Below are positions 7,162-14,375 of a stretch of 31,633 nucleotides of DNA, in pieces. The notes beneath the pieces were generated by a model, which was not told where the DNA came from, searched no databases, and saw only the letters and a program-made list of their open reading frames with translations. The DNA comes from an uncultured Eubacteriales bacterium (GTDB lineage: Bacteria; Bacillota; Clostridia; Oscillospirales; CAG-272). Location: the NCBI GenBank assembly GCA_934462825.1, contig CAKSIP010000017.1, positions 1 through 31,633 of the forward strand. Direction: 5' to 3'. The translations under genes were made by a program, and so were the position numbers. Every line of letters begins with the position of its first letter. The first letter of the stretch is position 1.

Positions 7162-8790
7162 TTAATCCTCAACATTCATTTGTTCAAGCACGCTCTGCGC
7201 TATGGCCGGCTTACTGTCCCCATGCTTCACAAAGAGCATTGTCACAAAAGCGAGCGCCACAAACACGGAGGCATACGGGAACAGGGCGCGCAGGCCGAAG
7301 GAATCCATAAAATATCCGCTGAGAATCGGCGTTACCGTCTGTGCAGCCATGCTGGCTGTATAATAAAATCCGGTGTATTTTCCCACGTTGCCGGACTTTG
7401 ACAGTTCTACCACCATGGGGAAGCTGTTGACATTGATCGTAGCCCAGCCGATACCCGCCAAGGCAAAGATAATATTCATAAGCCATGCCGGGCTTTGCGC
7501 CGTCATAAAGGTGGCGGAGCATACGGCGGTAAAGAGGATTACGATACCCAAAAGAATCGCTTTTTTGCGGCCGATCTTCGACGAAAGGAAGCCCACCGGC
7601 AGGTACGCAAGGATGGCGGCTGCCTGCCCCACAATCAGGGTAAGGTTGTAATCCAGCTTCAACTCATTGCTGGCATAAACCGAATATTTGCTGGAAACGG
7701 CGTTGTATCCCATAAACCAAAGAACCACCGACGCCAAAATCAAGATCAACGAAATCTTTTCTCCGCGCGTCAAGCCGCGCCCTTCAAACTGCTCCGCTGT
7801 TTCCGCTTCATTTTCCATGACACCGTATTTCACGGTATCCTCGTCTTTTTCCTTCACAAATTGCGGCTCCCGCACCATGGCCATAAAAATAGCCAGCGAA
7901 ATCAGCATGATGGCGGCAATGGTGATGAAAAAGGGAACGTAGCTCATCAAATCATTGCCCACATTGCCCGTACCGAACACAATGCCCAGCGCCAAAACCA
8001 CAATGCCGCCGCAGGATCCCATCAGGTTAATCACGGCATTGGCCTTGGAGCGCAACGGTTTCACCGTCACGTCCGGCATCAGCGCTACCGCGGGGGAGCG
8101 GAAAACAGACATCGCCACCAAGGTCAAAAGCAAAAGCACCATAAAGAAAACCAACGTCATGGGGCTTTCTGCCGTTACCTGCCACGCATACGCTTGCCGT
8201 GCCGGAATGACATACTTCGTATAAGCCGGATTTGTTACCATTTTAGGTTCGCCGGTTTTGGAATCAATGACCACTTCACCGGTTCGCTTATCCGTCTTGG
8301 GAATCTGAAGGGAGATGGAAGTGAAATCCTCTCTGGAGATCGCCTCCTTCAGCATCAGCTTTTCTCCATCGGGGGTGACGATCTGATAGGATACGCCGCC
8401 GGAATTTTTCACCTTATAATCATAATCATACAAATATTCCAGCGTTTGCTTGTCAGAATAGTTTTTAACATTGTCAAGGCGCGTCAACTGCATATTGTCT
8501 ACAAAAGACAAACCGACAAACATGATAGCGGCCACAATGGTACCGATCAAAATGAAAGGGGTACGCCGGCCGAGACGGCTTTTGCATTTGTCCGAAATGG
8601 CTCCGAAAAGCGGGAGCATAAACAGCGCCAACACATTATCTAATGCCATAATCGCGCCCGAAGCCGTTTGCGACATGCCGAATTTATCTGTTAAAATTTT
8701 GGGAATAATGGTATCATAAGCCTGCCAAAAGGCGCAAATCAAGAAAAAAGCAAAGCCGACAAAAATCGTTCTCTTATAATTCAGTTTCAT
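7162..8790 (-). CDS. MFS transporter (SLC45/GPH-like) with a large extracytoplasmic insert
   Basis: The 542-residue protein is a 12-helix-type major facilitator. The N-terminal half has helix 1 around 8-28, the loop SDKCKSRLGRRTPFI (the MFS motif A region, about 66-80) and helices to about 97. An unusual soluble insert of roughly 110 residues (about 98-208), rich in charged residues and including DSKTGEPKM, then interrupts the helices before the next membrane segment at about 209-230. The C-terminal half has a second motif-A-like loop (SSKIGRKKAILLG). Related proteins include sugar:cation symporters; the substrate is unknown. It starts 7 bases after the NUDIX stop, with its ribosome binding site inside that gene, so the two are translationally close. 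GDPD follows. Confidence 0.88.
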   Translation of the reverse strand: MKLNYKRTIFVGFAFFLICAFWQAYDTIIPKILTDKFGMSQTASGAIMALDNVLALFMLPLFGAISDKCKSRLGRRTPFILIGTIVAAIMFVGLSFVDNMQLTRLDNVKNYSDKQTLEYLYDYDYKVKNSGGVSYQIVTPDGEKLMLKEAISREDFTSISLQIPKTDKRTGEVVIDSKTGEPKMVTNPAYTKYVIPARQAYAWQVTAESPMTLVFFMVLLLLTLVAMSVFRSPAVALMPDVTVKPLRSKANAVINLMGSCGGIVVLALGIVFGTGNVGNDLMSYVPFFITIAAIMLISLAIFMAMVREPQFVKEKDEDTVKYGVMENEAETAEQFEGRGLTRGEKISLILILASVVLWFMGYNAVSSKYSVYASNELKLDYNLTLIVGQAAAILAYLPVGFLSSKIGRKKAILLGIVILFTAVCSATFMTAQSPAWLMNIIFALAGIGWATINVNSFPMVVELSKSGNVGKYTGFYYTASMAAQTVTPILSGYFMDSFGLRALFPYASVFVALAFVTMLFVKHGDSKPAIAQSVLEQMNVED

Positions 8791-8797
8791 GGTTCTC

Positions 8798-9391
8798 TTA
8801 CCGTTCCCTTTCTTCCCTGTTTTCGGGTCCTTTCACAAATGCCGCCGGTTCATTATGATACACCGCATCATAGGCTTTCAGCACGGCAATTTGTGTTTTC
8901 GCGTCGGGAATCTGTCCGTCCATTACCCGACGATACAAGGTGCGAAGCGGAATCCGCACAAACTCCAAAAACTCATCCGCATCCGGCTCTGCCTCTCCTT
9001 GATAAAGCTCTTCGGCCATGTACATATACACTCGTTCACCGAGAATGGCGGGCGATCCGTACATATCGCCAAGGTACGTCAGCTTTTCACAGCGAAGCCC
9101 TGTTTCTTCATGAAGCTCACGCAAGGCTGCCTTTTCGGGATTTTCCTTCGGGCCATCCAGCTTTCCGGCCGGAATTTCCAGCGTCACTTCGTCAAACGGA
9201 TACCGGAATTGCCGCACACAGCAAACCTCTTTTTCCTTTGTAATCGGAATAACGCAGACTGCGCCGTTATGCTTGATATACTCTCGTTTGGATGCGTTGC
9301 CGTTCGGCAAAAGAACATCATCGCAAAAAACATGCAAAATCTTGCCATTATAGATTTCCCGACTGCCCGTTTGCTTTTCAAAAAGCTCCAT
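8798..9391 (-). CDS. NUDIX hydrolase, ADP-ribose pyrophosphatase-like
   Basis: The 197-residue protein carries a NUDIX box at about 76-99 (AGKLDGPKE ... RELHEETGL), with one residue more than usual between the first Gly and Glu. The upstream IPITKEKEVCCVRQFRYPF and downstream YGSPAILGERVYMYMAEEL are typical of the ADP-ribose pyrophosphatase (NudF/YqkG) subgroup, which splits ADP-ribose into AMP and ribose-5-phosphate. A strong AGGAGGG lies 6 bases upstream of the ATG at 9391. It is the first gene of the operon with the MFS transporter and GDPD, from a promoter at 9456-9484. Confidence 0.92.
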   Translation of the reverse strand: MELFEKQTGSREIYNGKILHVFCDDVLLPNGNASKREYIKHNGAVCVIPITKEKEVCCVRQFRYPFDEVTLEIPAGKLDGPKENPEKAALRELHEETGLRCEKLTYLGDMYGSPAILGERVYMYMAEELYQGEAEPDADEFLEFVRIPLRTLYRRVMDGQIPDAKTQIAVLKAYDAVYHNEPAAFVKGPENREERER

Positions 9392-9455
9392 CCTGTTCCC
9401 TCCTGATTCCTATAATTTATAAATTAAAAATAAAATAAAAAATAAGAGCTAAATT

Positions 9456-9484
9456 ATTATACTATATTTTTCCCCAATTGTAAA
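9456..9484 (-). promoter_or_regulatory. promoter of NUDIX-MFS-GDPD operon
   Basis: Minus strand TTTACA at 9479-9484, 17-base spacer, TATAAT at 9456-9461. A very AT-rich leader of about 60 bases follows. Confidence 0.7.
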
Positions 9485-9561
9485 GTTCACAGACACATTT
9501 TGTTTCAACACTTTGAATCCCGGCAAAATTTTCAAGCAACTTTCGATTTCAAAGCCAATCG

Positions 9562-9618
9562 GGGAAAAAGCAGGCGGCTTTTTCCCGCAAATTTCACGCA
9601 CCCGGCCAATTCGGCCGG
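9562..9618. repeat. two adjacent inverted repeats in the 9392-9715 spacer
   Basis: GGGAAAAAGC (9562-9571) pairs perfectly with GCTTTTTCCC (9577-9586), and CCCGGCC pairs with GGCCGGG around 9601-9619. Both lie upstream of the promoter at 9627-9655. No gene was found in this spacer; they may be barriers to transcription or operator sites. Confidence 0.5.
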
Positions 9619-9626
9619 GAAACGTA

Positions 9627-9655
9627 TTGACAGAAGAAAGAAAGTGTGATAAAAT
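9627..9655 (+). promoter_or_regulatory. promoter of the 96-residue unknown gene
   Basis: TTGACA at 9627-9632, 17-base spacer, TAAAAT at 9650-9655. Confidence 0.75.
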
Positions 9656-9715
9656 AAGAAAATAGAAAAGTATCCTCATGGGATAAATCAGATTTTAATA
9701 ACCGGAGGTTGGAAT

Positions 9716-10006
9716 ATGGCAGATCAAAAGATCGTTGACGGAAAATACCTTATGTATAAAGATAAGCCCCTTGTTCGAGAGGGAGATACCATCTGCTACG
9801 GTGATATGACGGAAAAGTGCATTCTTGTGCTTGAAATCATGTCGTATACTACCGTGGGCGGCGAAGAAATCCCCGACGATATTCTCATTCAAGTGATCGA
9901 CGCCAAGGATCCCACCAAAATTGTCAAACAAGGACGAAAGAAAGGATTGAACGATGCCTTCTCCATCGGTTTGGTTTGGTTGGATATGGCGCTGAAAAAA
10001 GGCTGA
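9716..10006 (+). CDS. small conserved protein of unknown function
   Basis: The 96-residue protein is acidic to neutral, has no membrane helix or signal, and reads as alternating strands with a final helix (LNDAFSIGLVWLDMALKKG). The pattern YKDKPLVREGDTICYGDM with a long beta-rich middle is familiar from small unannotated proteins of Clostridia; I know of no function. GGAGG lies 9 bases before the ATG. It is a single-gene unit with its own promoter (9627-9655) and a terminator at 10042-10099, just upstream of the rplJL operon but separated from it. Confidence 0.8.
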   Translation: MADQKIVDGKYLMYKDKPLVREGDTICYGDMTEKCILVLEIMSYTTVGGEEIPDDILIQVIDAKDPTKIVKQGRKKGLNDAFSIGLVWLDMALKKG

Positions 10007-10041
10007 TGCTTCGCTTTCCTTTTCTACGATAGCAATGTCAC

Positions 10042-10099
10042 AAAAAGAACGTCCCAAAGGATACCATTATTATGGGCACTCGCGCGGGACTTTCTTTTT
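10042..10099 (+). terminator. terminator after the 96-residue gene
   Basis: AAAAAGAA-C-GTCCC at 10042-10055 pairs with GGGAC-T-TTCTTTTT at 10086-10099, with one mismatch and a 30-base loop. The T run is inside the 3' arm. Confidence 0.65.
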
Positions 10100-10141
10100 G
10101 CAACCTTTTGCAATATTTTCGGACTTTTTTCAAAAAAGCTA

Positions 10142-10170
10142 TTGACAAAGAAAGAAAAACATGATAGAAT
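10142..10170 (+). promoter_or_regulatory. promoter of rplJL
   Basis: TTGACA at 10142-10147, 17-base spacer, TAGAAT at 10165-10170. Transcription should start near 10177, just before the L10 leader. Confidence 0.85.
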
Positions 10171-10176
10171 GTAGGA

Positions 10177-10252
10177 CGTTATCCAAAGACAGCAGGTTCC
10201 CGTAAAATGAACGTGGTTGCTTCCGCGCTTCGTTTCCTGCCGAGGAGCATTC
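10177..10252 (+). ncRNA. ribosomal protein L10 leader RNA
   Basis: The stretch has the hallmark of the Firmicute L10 leader: ATCCAAAGACAGCAGGT near the 5' end and CCTGCCGAGGAGC at 10236-10248, which pair AGCAGG with CCTGC. L10, probably as the L10-L12 complex, binds this element to repress its own operon; that role is family knowledge. It starts just after the predicted transcription start and lies upstream of rplJ, where it is expected. Confidence 0.85.
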
Positions 10253-10294
10253 AGCATTCATTCTATTTTTGATTGATATAGAGGATCGCAAGTG

Positions 10295-10342
10295 TCTTTC
10301 TCGGCGAAAATTCATTTTTCGGGGGAAAGATATTTTTTATTT
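10295..10342 (+). terminator. attenuator-like hairpin before rplJ
   Basis: TCTTTCTCGGCGAAAA (10295-10310) pairs with TTTTCG..GGAAAGA (10316-10330), and TATTTTTTATTT follows. This is an intrinsic-terminator shape between the L10 leader and the rplJ start at 10373, fitting attenuation controlled by the leader. Confidence 0.75.
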
Positions 10343-10372
10343 TACCCAAATTTCATCGGGAGGTGAATCCTA

Positions 10373-10882
10373 ATGCCCAGCAAATCCATTCTTGCTCAAA
10401 AGCAACAGGTCGTTGCCGATCTGGCCGAGCAGCTCAAGGCTTCCAGCGCGGGTGTTCTTGTGAATTACCAGGGTATTACCGTTGACGACGACACGAAAAT
10501 GCGTAAAGCATTGCGTGAAGCCGGCGTAAAATACATGGTTGTCAAGAATTCTCTGACCGGACGTGCCTGCGAGGCAGCCGGCTATGCCGACATGAAGCAG
10601 TATCTCTCCGGTATGACAGCGATTGCCATTGGTGCGGACGATCCAATCGCCCCCGCTAAGGTTCTGAAGCAGTATGCAGATAAGGTTGAATCCTTCAGCA
10701 TCCTGGCAGGTTACCTTGATGGCGCCGTTATTGATGTCAAAACCGTTGAGGCGCTTGCCGACATTCCTTCCAAGGAAGTGCTTATTGCCAAGTTCCTCGG
10801 AAGCATCAAATCGCCCATTTACAAGTTTGCTTACGCTTTGCAGGCTGTGGTCGATAAAGAACAGGCTCCCGCAGAGGCCTAA
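10373..10882 (+). CDS. rplJ: 50S ribosomal protein L10
   Basis: The 169-residue protein has the L10 pattern: a start with the helix that follows MPSKSILAQKQQ, the conserved VLVNYQGITV and the block MVVKNSLTGRACEAAG (usually KVVKNTLxxxA), and a C-terminal helix KSPIYKFAYALQAVVDKE that would hold L7/L12 dimers at the stalk base. GGGAGGTG lies 7 bases upstream of the ATG. It is the first gene of a two-gene operon with rplL, under an L10 leader. In most Bacillota it follows rplK-rplA directly; here those genes are 16 kb away on the other strand. Confidence 0.97.
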   Translation: MPSKSILAQKQQVVADLAEQLKASSAGVLVNYQGITVDDDTKMRKALREAGVKYMVVKNSLTGRACEAAGYADMKQYLSGMTAIAIGADDPIAPAKVLKQYADKVESFSILAGYLDGAVIDVKTVEALADIPSKEVLIAKFLGSIKSPIYKFAYALQAVVDKEQAPAEA

Positions 10883-11009
10883 GTTTCTCTGCCCGGCGTT
10901 GGGCGCCGCAAATGCCCACCGACAAAGGCGATCGTCGCTGTGTCTTAACCGGCAAAGGATCGCATGATTTGTCACCACAATCTTTTATTCATTTCAGGAG
11001 GTATTTAAA

Positions 11010-11387
11010 ATGGCATCCGAAAAAATTACAAACATTCTTGAAGAAATCAAATCCCTTTCCATCCTCGAGCTGTCCGACCTTGTTAAGGCTGTTGAGGAAG
11101 AATTTGGCGTTTCTGCCGCTGCTCCCGTAGGCGTTGTTGCCGCTGCCGGCGCTGCTGCTCCCGCTGCTGAAGAAAAGACAGAATTCGACGTAATTCTGGC
11201 TTCCTTTGGTTCCAGCAAACTCGGTGTTATCAAGGTTGTCCGTGAAATCACCGGTCTTGGCCTGAAAGAGGCTAAGGATCTCGTTGAGGGCGCACCGAAG
11301 GCTCTTAAGGAAGGCTGCTCCAAGGATGAGGCTGAAGCTATCAAGAAGCAGCTCACCGAAGCAGGCGCAACTGTTGAAATCAAGTAA
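11010..11387 (+). CDS. rplL: 50S ribosomal protein L7/L12
   Basis: The 125-residue protein shows the N-terminal dimerisation part (ITNILEEIKSLSILELSDLVKAVEE), the Ala/Val-rich flexible hinge, and the C-terminal factor-binding domain with KTEFDVILASFGSSK, IKVVREITGLGLKEAKDLVE and EAIKKQLTEAGATVEIK at the end. It forms the mobile stalk that recruits translation factors. CAGGAGGT precedes the ATG. The 127-base gap after rplJ is long for this pair and holds small GC-rich hairpins that may set the extra L7/L12 output. A terminator lies at 11441-11474. Confidence 0.98.
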   Translation: MASEKITNILEEIKSLSILELSDLVKAVEEEFGVSAAAPVGVVAAAGAAAPAAEEKTEFDVILASFGSSKLGVIKVVREITGLGLKEAKDLVEGAPKALKEGCSKDEAEAIKKQLTEAGATVEIK

Positions 11388-11440
11388 TTTATTTCTAAAT
11401 TACCTTTTCCCATTGCGTACCCCAAACAACCTGGCTGTAC

Positions 11441-11474
11441 AAAAACGGCAGATACTTTTGTATCTGCTGTTTTT
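11441..11474 (+). terminator. terminator after rplL
   Basis: A 14-bp stem with one G-U pair (AAAAACGGCAGATA and its complement) encloses a 6-base loop. The 3' arm ends in a T run followed by GTTTGCC. Confidence 0.85.
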
Positions 11475-11537
11475 GTTTGCCTTTGTGATTTGTTTTTTAA
11501 TTTTTCTTGAAATATTATATATTTTTGCATTTGCCTC

Positions 11538-11566
11538 TTGACATTATCATTGAAATTGTGTAATAT
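11538..11566 (+). promoter_or_regulatory. promoter of the SGNH hydrolase gene
   Basis: TTGACA at 11538-11543, 17-base spacer, TAATAT at 11561-11566. Confidence 0.75.
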
Positions 11567-11606
11567 AGTATTGTAAACTACATTTCGCAGACGGAGGGAT
11601 TTTTCA

Positions 11607-12290
11607 ATGATTTCCAATATAAAAAATGTTGTAGTATGGGGCGATTCTGTGGCCAAAGGCGTAATTTTTGATGAAAATCGCCGCCGATATACCCTCAGTG
11701 AGCAATCCGCCGTCAAAACCATTGCTCAGGCATTGGATATTTCGATTCAAAACCGGGCGAAAATGGGCAGCACCATCACCAACGGGCTTGCCATCATGGA
11801 AAAAGATCTGAGTACGGGAATCTCGGCCAACATAGCGATTCTGGAATTTGGCGGAAACGATTGCGATTTTTTATGGCAGGAAATCAGCGACGCCCCGGAG
11901 CTTGTGCATCTGCCTCGCACACCGGCCGAAGATTTTGAAGAAAAAATGAAATTCGCGGTCAAACGGGTGTCGCAGGCCGGCATGGAGCCTTATTTGGTCA
12001 ATCTTCCCCCCATTGATGCAGAATATTACTTTGACTTTATTTCGGGGGGCGACCGTTCGCCGAAAAACATTTTGCAATGGTTGGGGGACAAAAATCACAT
12101 TTATCGGTTTCACGAGCGGTATTCTTGCATTATCGAGCGGGTAGCTCGTGCAACCTCTTGCAAACTGTTAGACGTGCGTTCGGCCTTTTTGGATCTGTGG
12201 AACAGTCGTTCCCTCCTCTGCCGCGATGGCATTCACCCCAACGAAGAAGGGCAAAAATTCATTGCAAAAGCAGTGCTGGCTCAGCTTTAA
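11607..12290 (+). CDS. SGNH/GDSL-family hydrolase, cytoplasmic
   Basis: The 227-residue protein has all four SGNH blocks: VVVWGDSVAKG with the nucleophile serine at about 14, QNRAKMGSTI with the glycine, ILEFGGNDCDF with the asparagine, and RDGIHPNEEG with the catalytic Asp and His near the C terminus. Such enzymes remove acyl or acetyl groups from lipids, sugars or cell-wall polymers; the substrate cannot be told here. There is no signal peptide or membrane helix, so it is probably cytoplasmic. CGGAGGG lies upstream of the ATG. It is a single-gene unit with its own promoter and a very strong terminator. This intact enzyme gives a useful contrast with the degenerate SGNH domain at 2906-3538. 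Confidence 0.92.
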   Translation: MISNIKNVVVWGDSVAKGVIFDENRRRYTLSEQSAVKTIAQALDISIQNRAKMGSTITNGLAIMEKDLSTGISANIAILEFGGNDCDFLWQEISDAPELVHLPRTPAEDFEEKMKFAVKRVSQAGMEPYLVNLPPIDAEYYFDFISGGDRSPKNILQWLGDKNHIYRFHERYSCIIERVARATSCKLLDVRSAFLDLWNSRSLLCRDGIHPNEEGQKFIAKAVLAQL

Positions 12291-12341
12291 TTCATCCTTC
12301 CGCGAAAAGCGTCTTTTCAAGCAAACGCGGATGTTCAAATC

Positions 12342-12394
12342 AAAAAGGAACGGTTCCCAAAATTGGTTCAAAATTTTGGGAACCGTTCCTTTTT
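12342..12394. terminator. 23-bp perfect bidirectional terminator
   Basis: Arms 12342-12364 and 12372-12394 are perfectly complementary around a 7-base loop. A runs at one end and T runs at the other allow it to stop transcription from both sides, between the SGNH gene and the convergent GH20 gene. Confidence 0.9.
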
Positions 12395-12420
12395 ATATTT
12401 TTACAATAGCGGATCAGACA

Positions 12421-14313
12421 TCAAGCATGCCCCATTACGCCGACAACCGCGTTGGTTTCCCAAATGTTGTGGCAAATATAAGGCGTTTTGCTATCCGGCT
12501 TCGGTTCTCTAAACCAAAGCACCGGCTGCTCCAATTCTTCAATGCGCGAAATCTCGCCGTTCAAATAAGCCTTTACGCGAAGGGCGGCCGATTCAATGAC
12601 ACAGCGCAAACCGCCGAGACGTGTTTCATGATTGCTAAACACAAAGGTCTTGTTTTCCAGGTACCACTGCTTTCGGAAGGCAAGAATAAAGAGATCCAGC
12701 CGCGCAAGGATTTCGGGAATCACCTGCTCCGCAAGGTCGGCCAGCGCTTTACGATCGTCTTTTTGATAAGCGTCTCTGAGGCGAACCGTAAGATTGCTTT
12801 TCAGCTCCAACACACGGCACAGCTTGGCAAGCGTGTCAAACATATAGCCATGGATCGGATGAGAAGCGAGCTTTTCCAGCGTAGCCGCATTTTTTGCAAA
12901 CGCTTTCGGCGTTTCAACGGGATCCATATGAAGGTCAAACAAGCCCTCCAGAGGATCGGCATACAAAAGATACTTGGACGGGTTGACCATATCATCACTC
13001 AGATCAATCCCGGGCATTTGGTTCGGCTCATCCAAAAGCAACAAGTCCGTATAGGACATGCCAAAGCATTCCAAGGCGCGGCGGTTCAGCTGATCTTCCT
13101 TCGGATCCGCATGATAGCCCTGCTCTGCAAAATACAGGATGCCCGGCAAGGTGGAAAACTGTGCGGCTTCGGCTCCGTCGTCGCCCCAGCAAGTGACAAT
13201 CACAAAATCCAGCTTCTTTTCGCGGCAAACCTTCATCTGCATCTTGGTAAAGTTGATGGAAAAGCGATTGTTGGGAGCAAAGCCCGACCATTTCCATGCA
13301 CCGCCTGCAAAGGCGATGGGATTTTTGGTAAATTTCAAGTGGCAATCGACCATATGAGCAAAATACGGCTCATCTTTTTTATAATAATCCCAATAAATGA
13401 GCGTAAGCCCTTCCGGCACCATGTCAATCACGTCCTGCGAGATTTCCACCGTGCGAGAATAATAGGATTGTCCGGGGTTAATCATCCGGAAGAACATATC
13501 GCTCCAAATCATCGGATGATACCCTTTATCGTGGCACATCTTTGTCACAACATTCAAATGGTGCAACATAATTTCATGCTGGTTCTTATAGCCGAAGCGG
13601 CGGATATATTTGCCGTGGCCGAGGTTTTGCGCCTCATCCATACCAATATTGATCCGTTTGCTGCGGAAGCAGGAACGGCAAGTATCCAGCACAGCATCAA
13701 TAAACTTATAGGTGCGTTCGTCATCCACAAGCAGAATGTCATCAATGTCCTGGAAGGCCGAAATTTCCGGCCATTTCAGCGCACATGCCAAGTGAGCCAG
13801 CGTTTGCACGCAAGGAATGACTTCAATGCCGAAGCCAAACGCATAATCATCCAGCTCTCTCAATTCCTCTTTGCTGAATCTTCCGCGCATATGGCCAAAG
13901 TATTTATATTCATCCACCGTAAAGGTGTCCTCGGTGTAGAACATCAAAGAACTGTATCCTGCCAGAGCAAGATAACGGATCATTTTTTTCGCCGCAGGCA
14001 AATTATACACGGCGTTGCGTGACATATCCGCCATAAAGCAAAGATCACTCATAAAAGTGGTTTCATGAATGGCGCGGCCGCTTTCCGCCACGTAATTCAG
14101 CTGTGACAAGGCGCGGTAAAACTCAAAATCCCGTCCGTACGTGATCTGAATTTTGCCGTCCGACGGAACAAGGTGAATCCCCACCCCTTCTTTTTTGACC
14201 TCCACCGTCAAGCCGCAAGGGGCGATGCCGATGCCGGTATGCTCCTTCACTTCTTCGATGCCCTTGGCCTGTGTTGCGTCAATACCGACAAAGTTATATG
14301 TTTTAATTTCCAT
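12421..14313 (-). CDS. glycoside hydrolase family 20, beta-N-acetylhexosaminidase-like
   Basis: The 630-residue protein has the GH20 plan. An N-terminal alpha/beta domain (about 1-85) precedes a catalytic barrel opening with MADMSRNAV (compare LDxSRH in the family), GIEVIPCVQTLAH (strand with the pgH-type histidine) and INIGMDEAQNLGHG with the paired catalytic residues D226-E227; later PMIWSDMFFR and LTLIYWDYY fit barrel strands. GH20 enzymes release terminal GlcNAc or GalNAc using substrate-assisted catalysis. The C-terminal 200 residues look helical. No signal peptide is seen, so it probably works in the cytoplasm on imported or recycled amino-sugar oligosaccharides. A weak GTGAG lies before the ATG. 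It follows ftsZ on the same strand with a 62-base gap and no strong terminator between. Confidence 0.88.
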   Translation of the reverse strand: MEIKTYNFVGIDATQAKGIEEVKEHTGIGIAPCGLTVEVKKEGVGIHLVPSDGKIQITYGRDFEFYRALSQLNYVAESGRAIHETTFMSDLCFMADMSRNAVYNLPAAKKMIRYLALAGYSSLMFYTEDTFTVDEYKYFGHMRGRFSKEELRELDDYAFGFGIEVIPCVQTLAHLACALKWPEISAFQDIDDILLVDDERTYKFIDAVLDTCRSCFRSKRINIGMDEAQNLGHGKYIRRFGYKNQHEIMLHHLNVVTKMCHDKGYHPMIWSDMFFRMINPGQSYYSRTVEISQDVIDMVPEGLTLIYWDYYKKDEPYFAHMVDCHLKFTKNPIAFAGGAWKWSGFAPNNRFSINFTKMQMKVCREKKLDFVIVTCWGDDGAEAAQFSTLPGILYFAEQGYHADPKEDQLNRRALECFGMSYTDLLLLDEPNQMPGIDLSDDMVNPSKYLLYADPLEGLFDLHMDPVETPKAFAKNAATLEKLASHPIHGYMFDTLAKLCRVLELKSNLTVRLRDAYQKDDRKALADLAEQVIPEILARLDLFILAFRKQWYLENKTFVFSNHETRLGGLRCVIESAALRVKAYLNGEISRIEELEQPVLWFREPKPDSKTPYICHNIWETNAVVGVMGHA

Positions 14314-14375
14314 TATAATCTCACTTTCAAAGAACCGTTTTTCGGATCGTTCCGAGGGTGTTCCGCGCGATTCCG

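Noticed and set aside
7495..8643. A 382-codon plus-strand frame
   Set aside because: It is the antisense of the MFS transporter, His/Arg/Gln-rich with no family motif.
11284..11541. A plus-strand frame overlapping the end of rplL and its terminator
   Set aside because: It is out of frame with rplL and runs through the terminator; it is chance.
12226..14022. A 598-codon open frame on the plus strand
   Set aside because: It lies entirely opposite the GH20 gene, has His/Gln/Ile-rich low-quality protein with no family motifs and no ribosome binding site, and is a shadow of the real gene.
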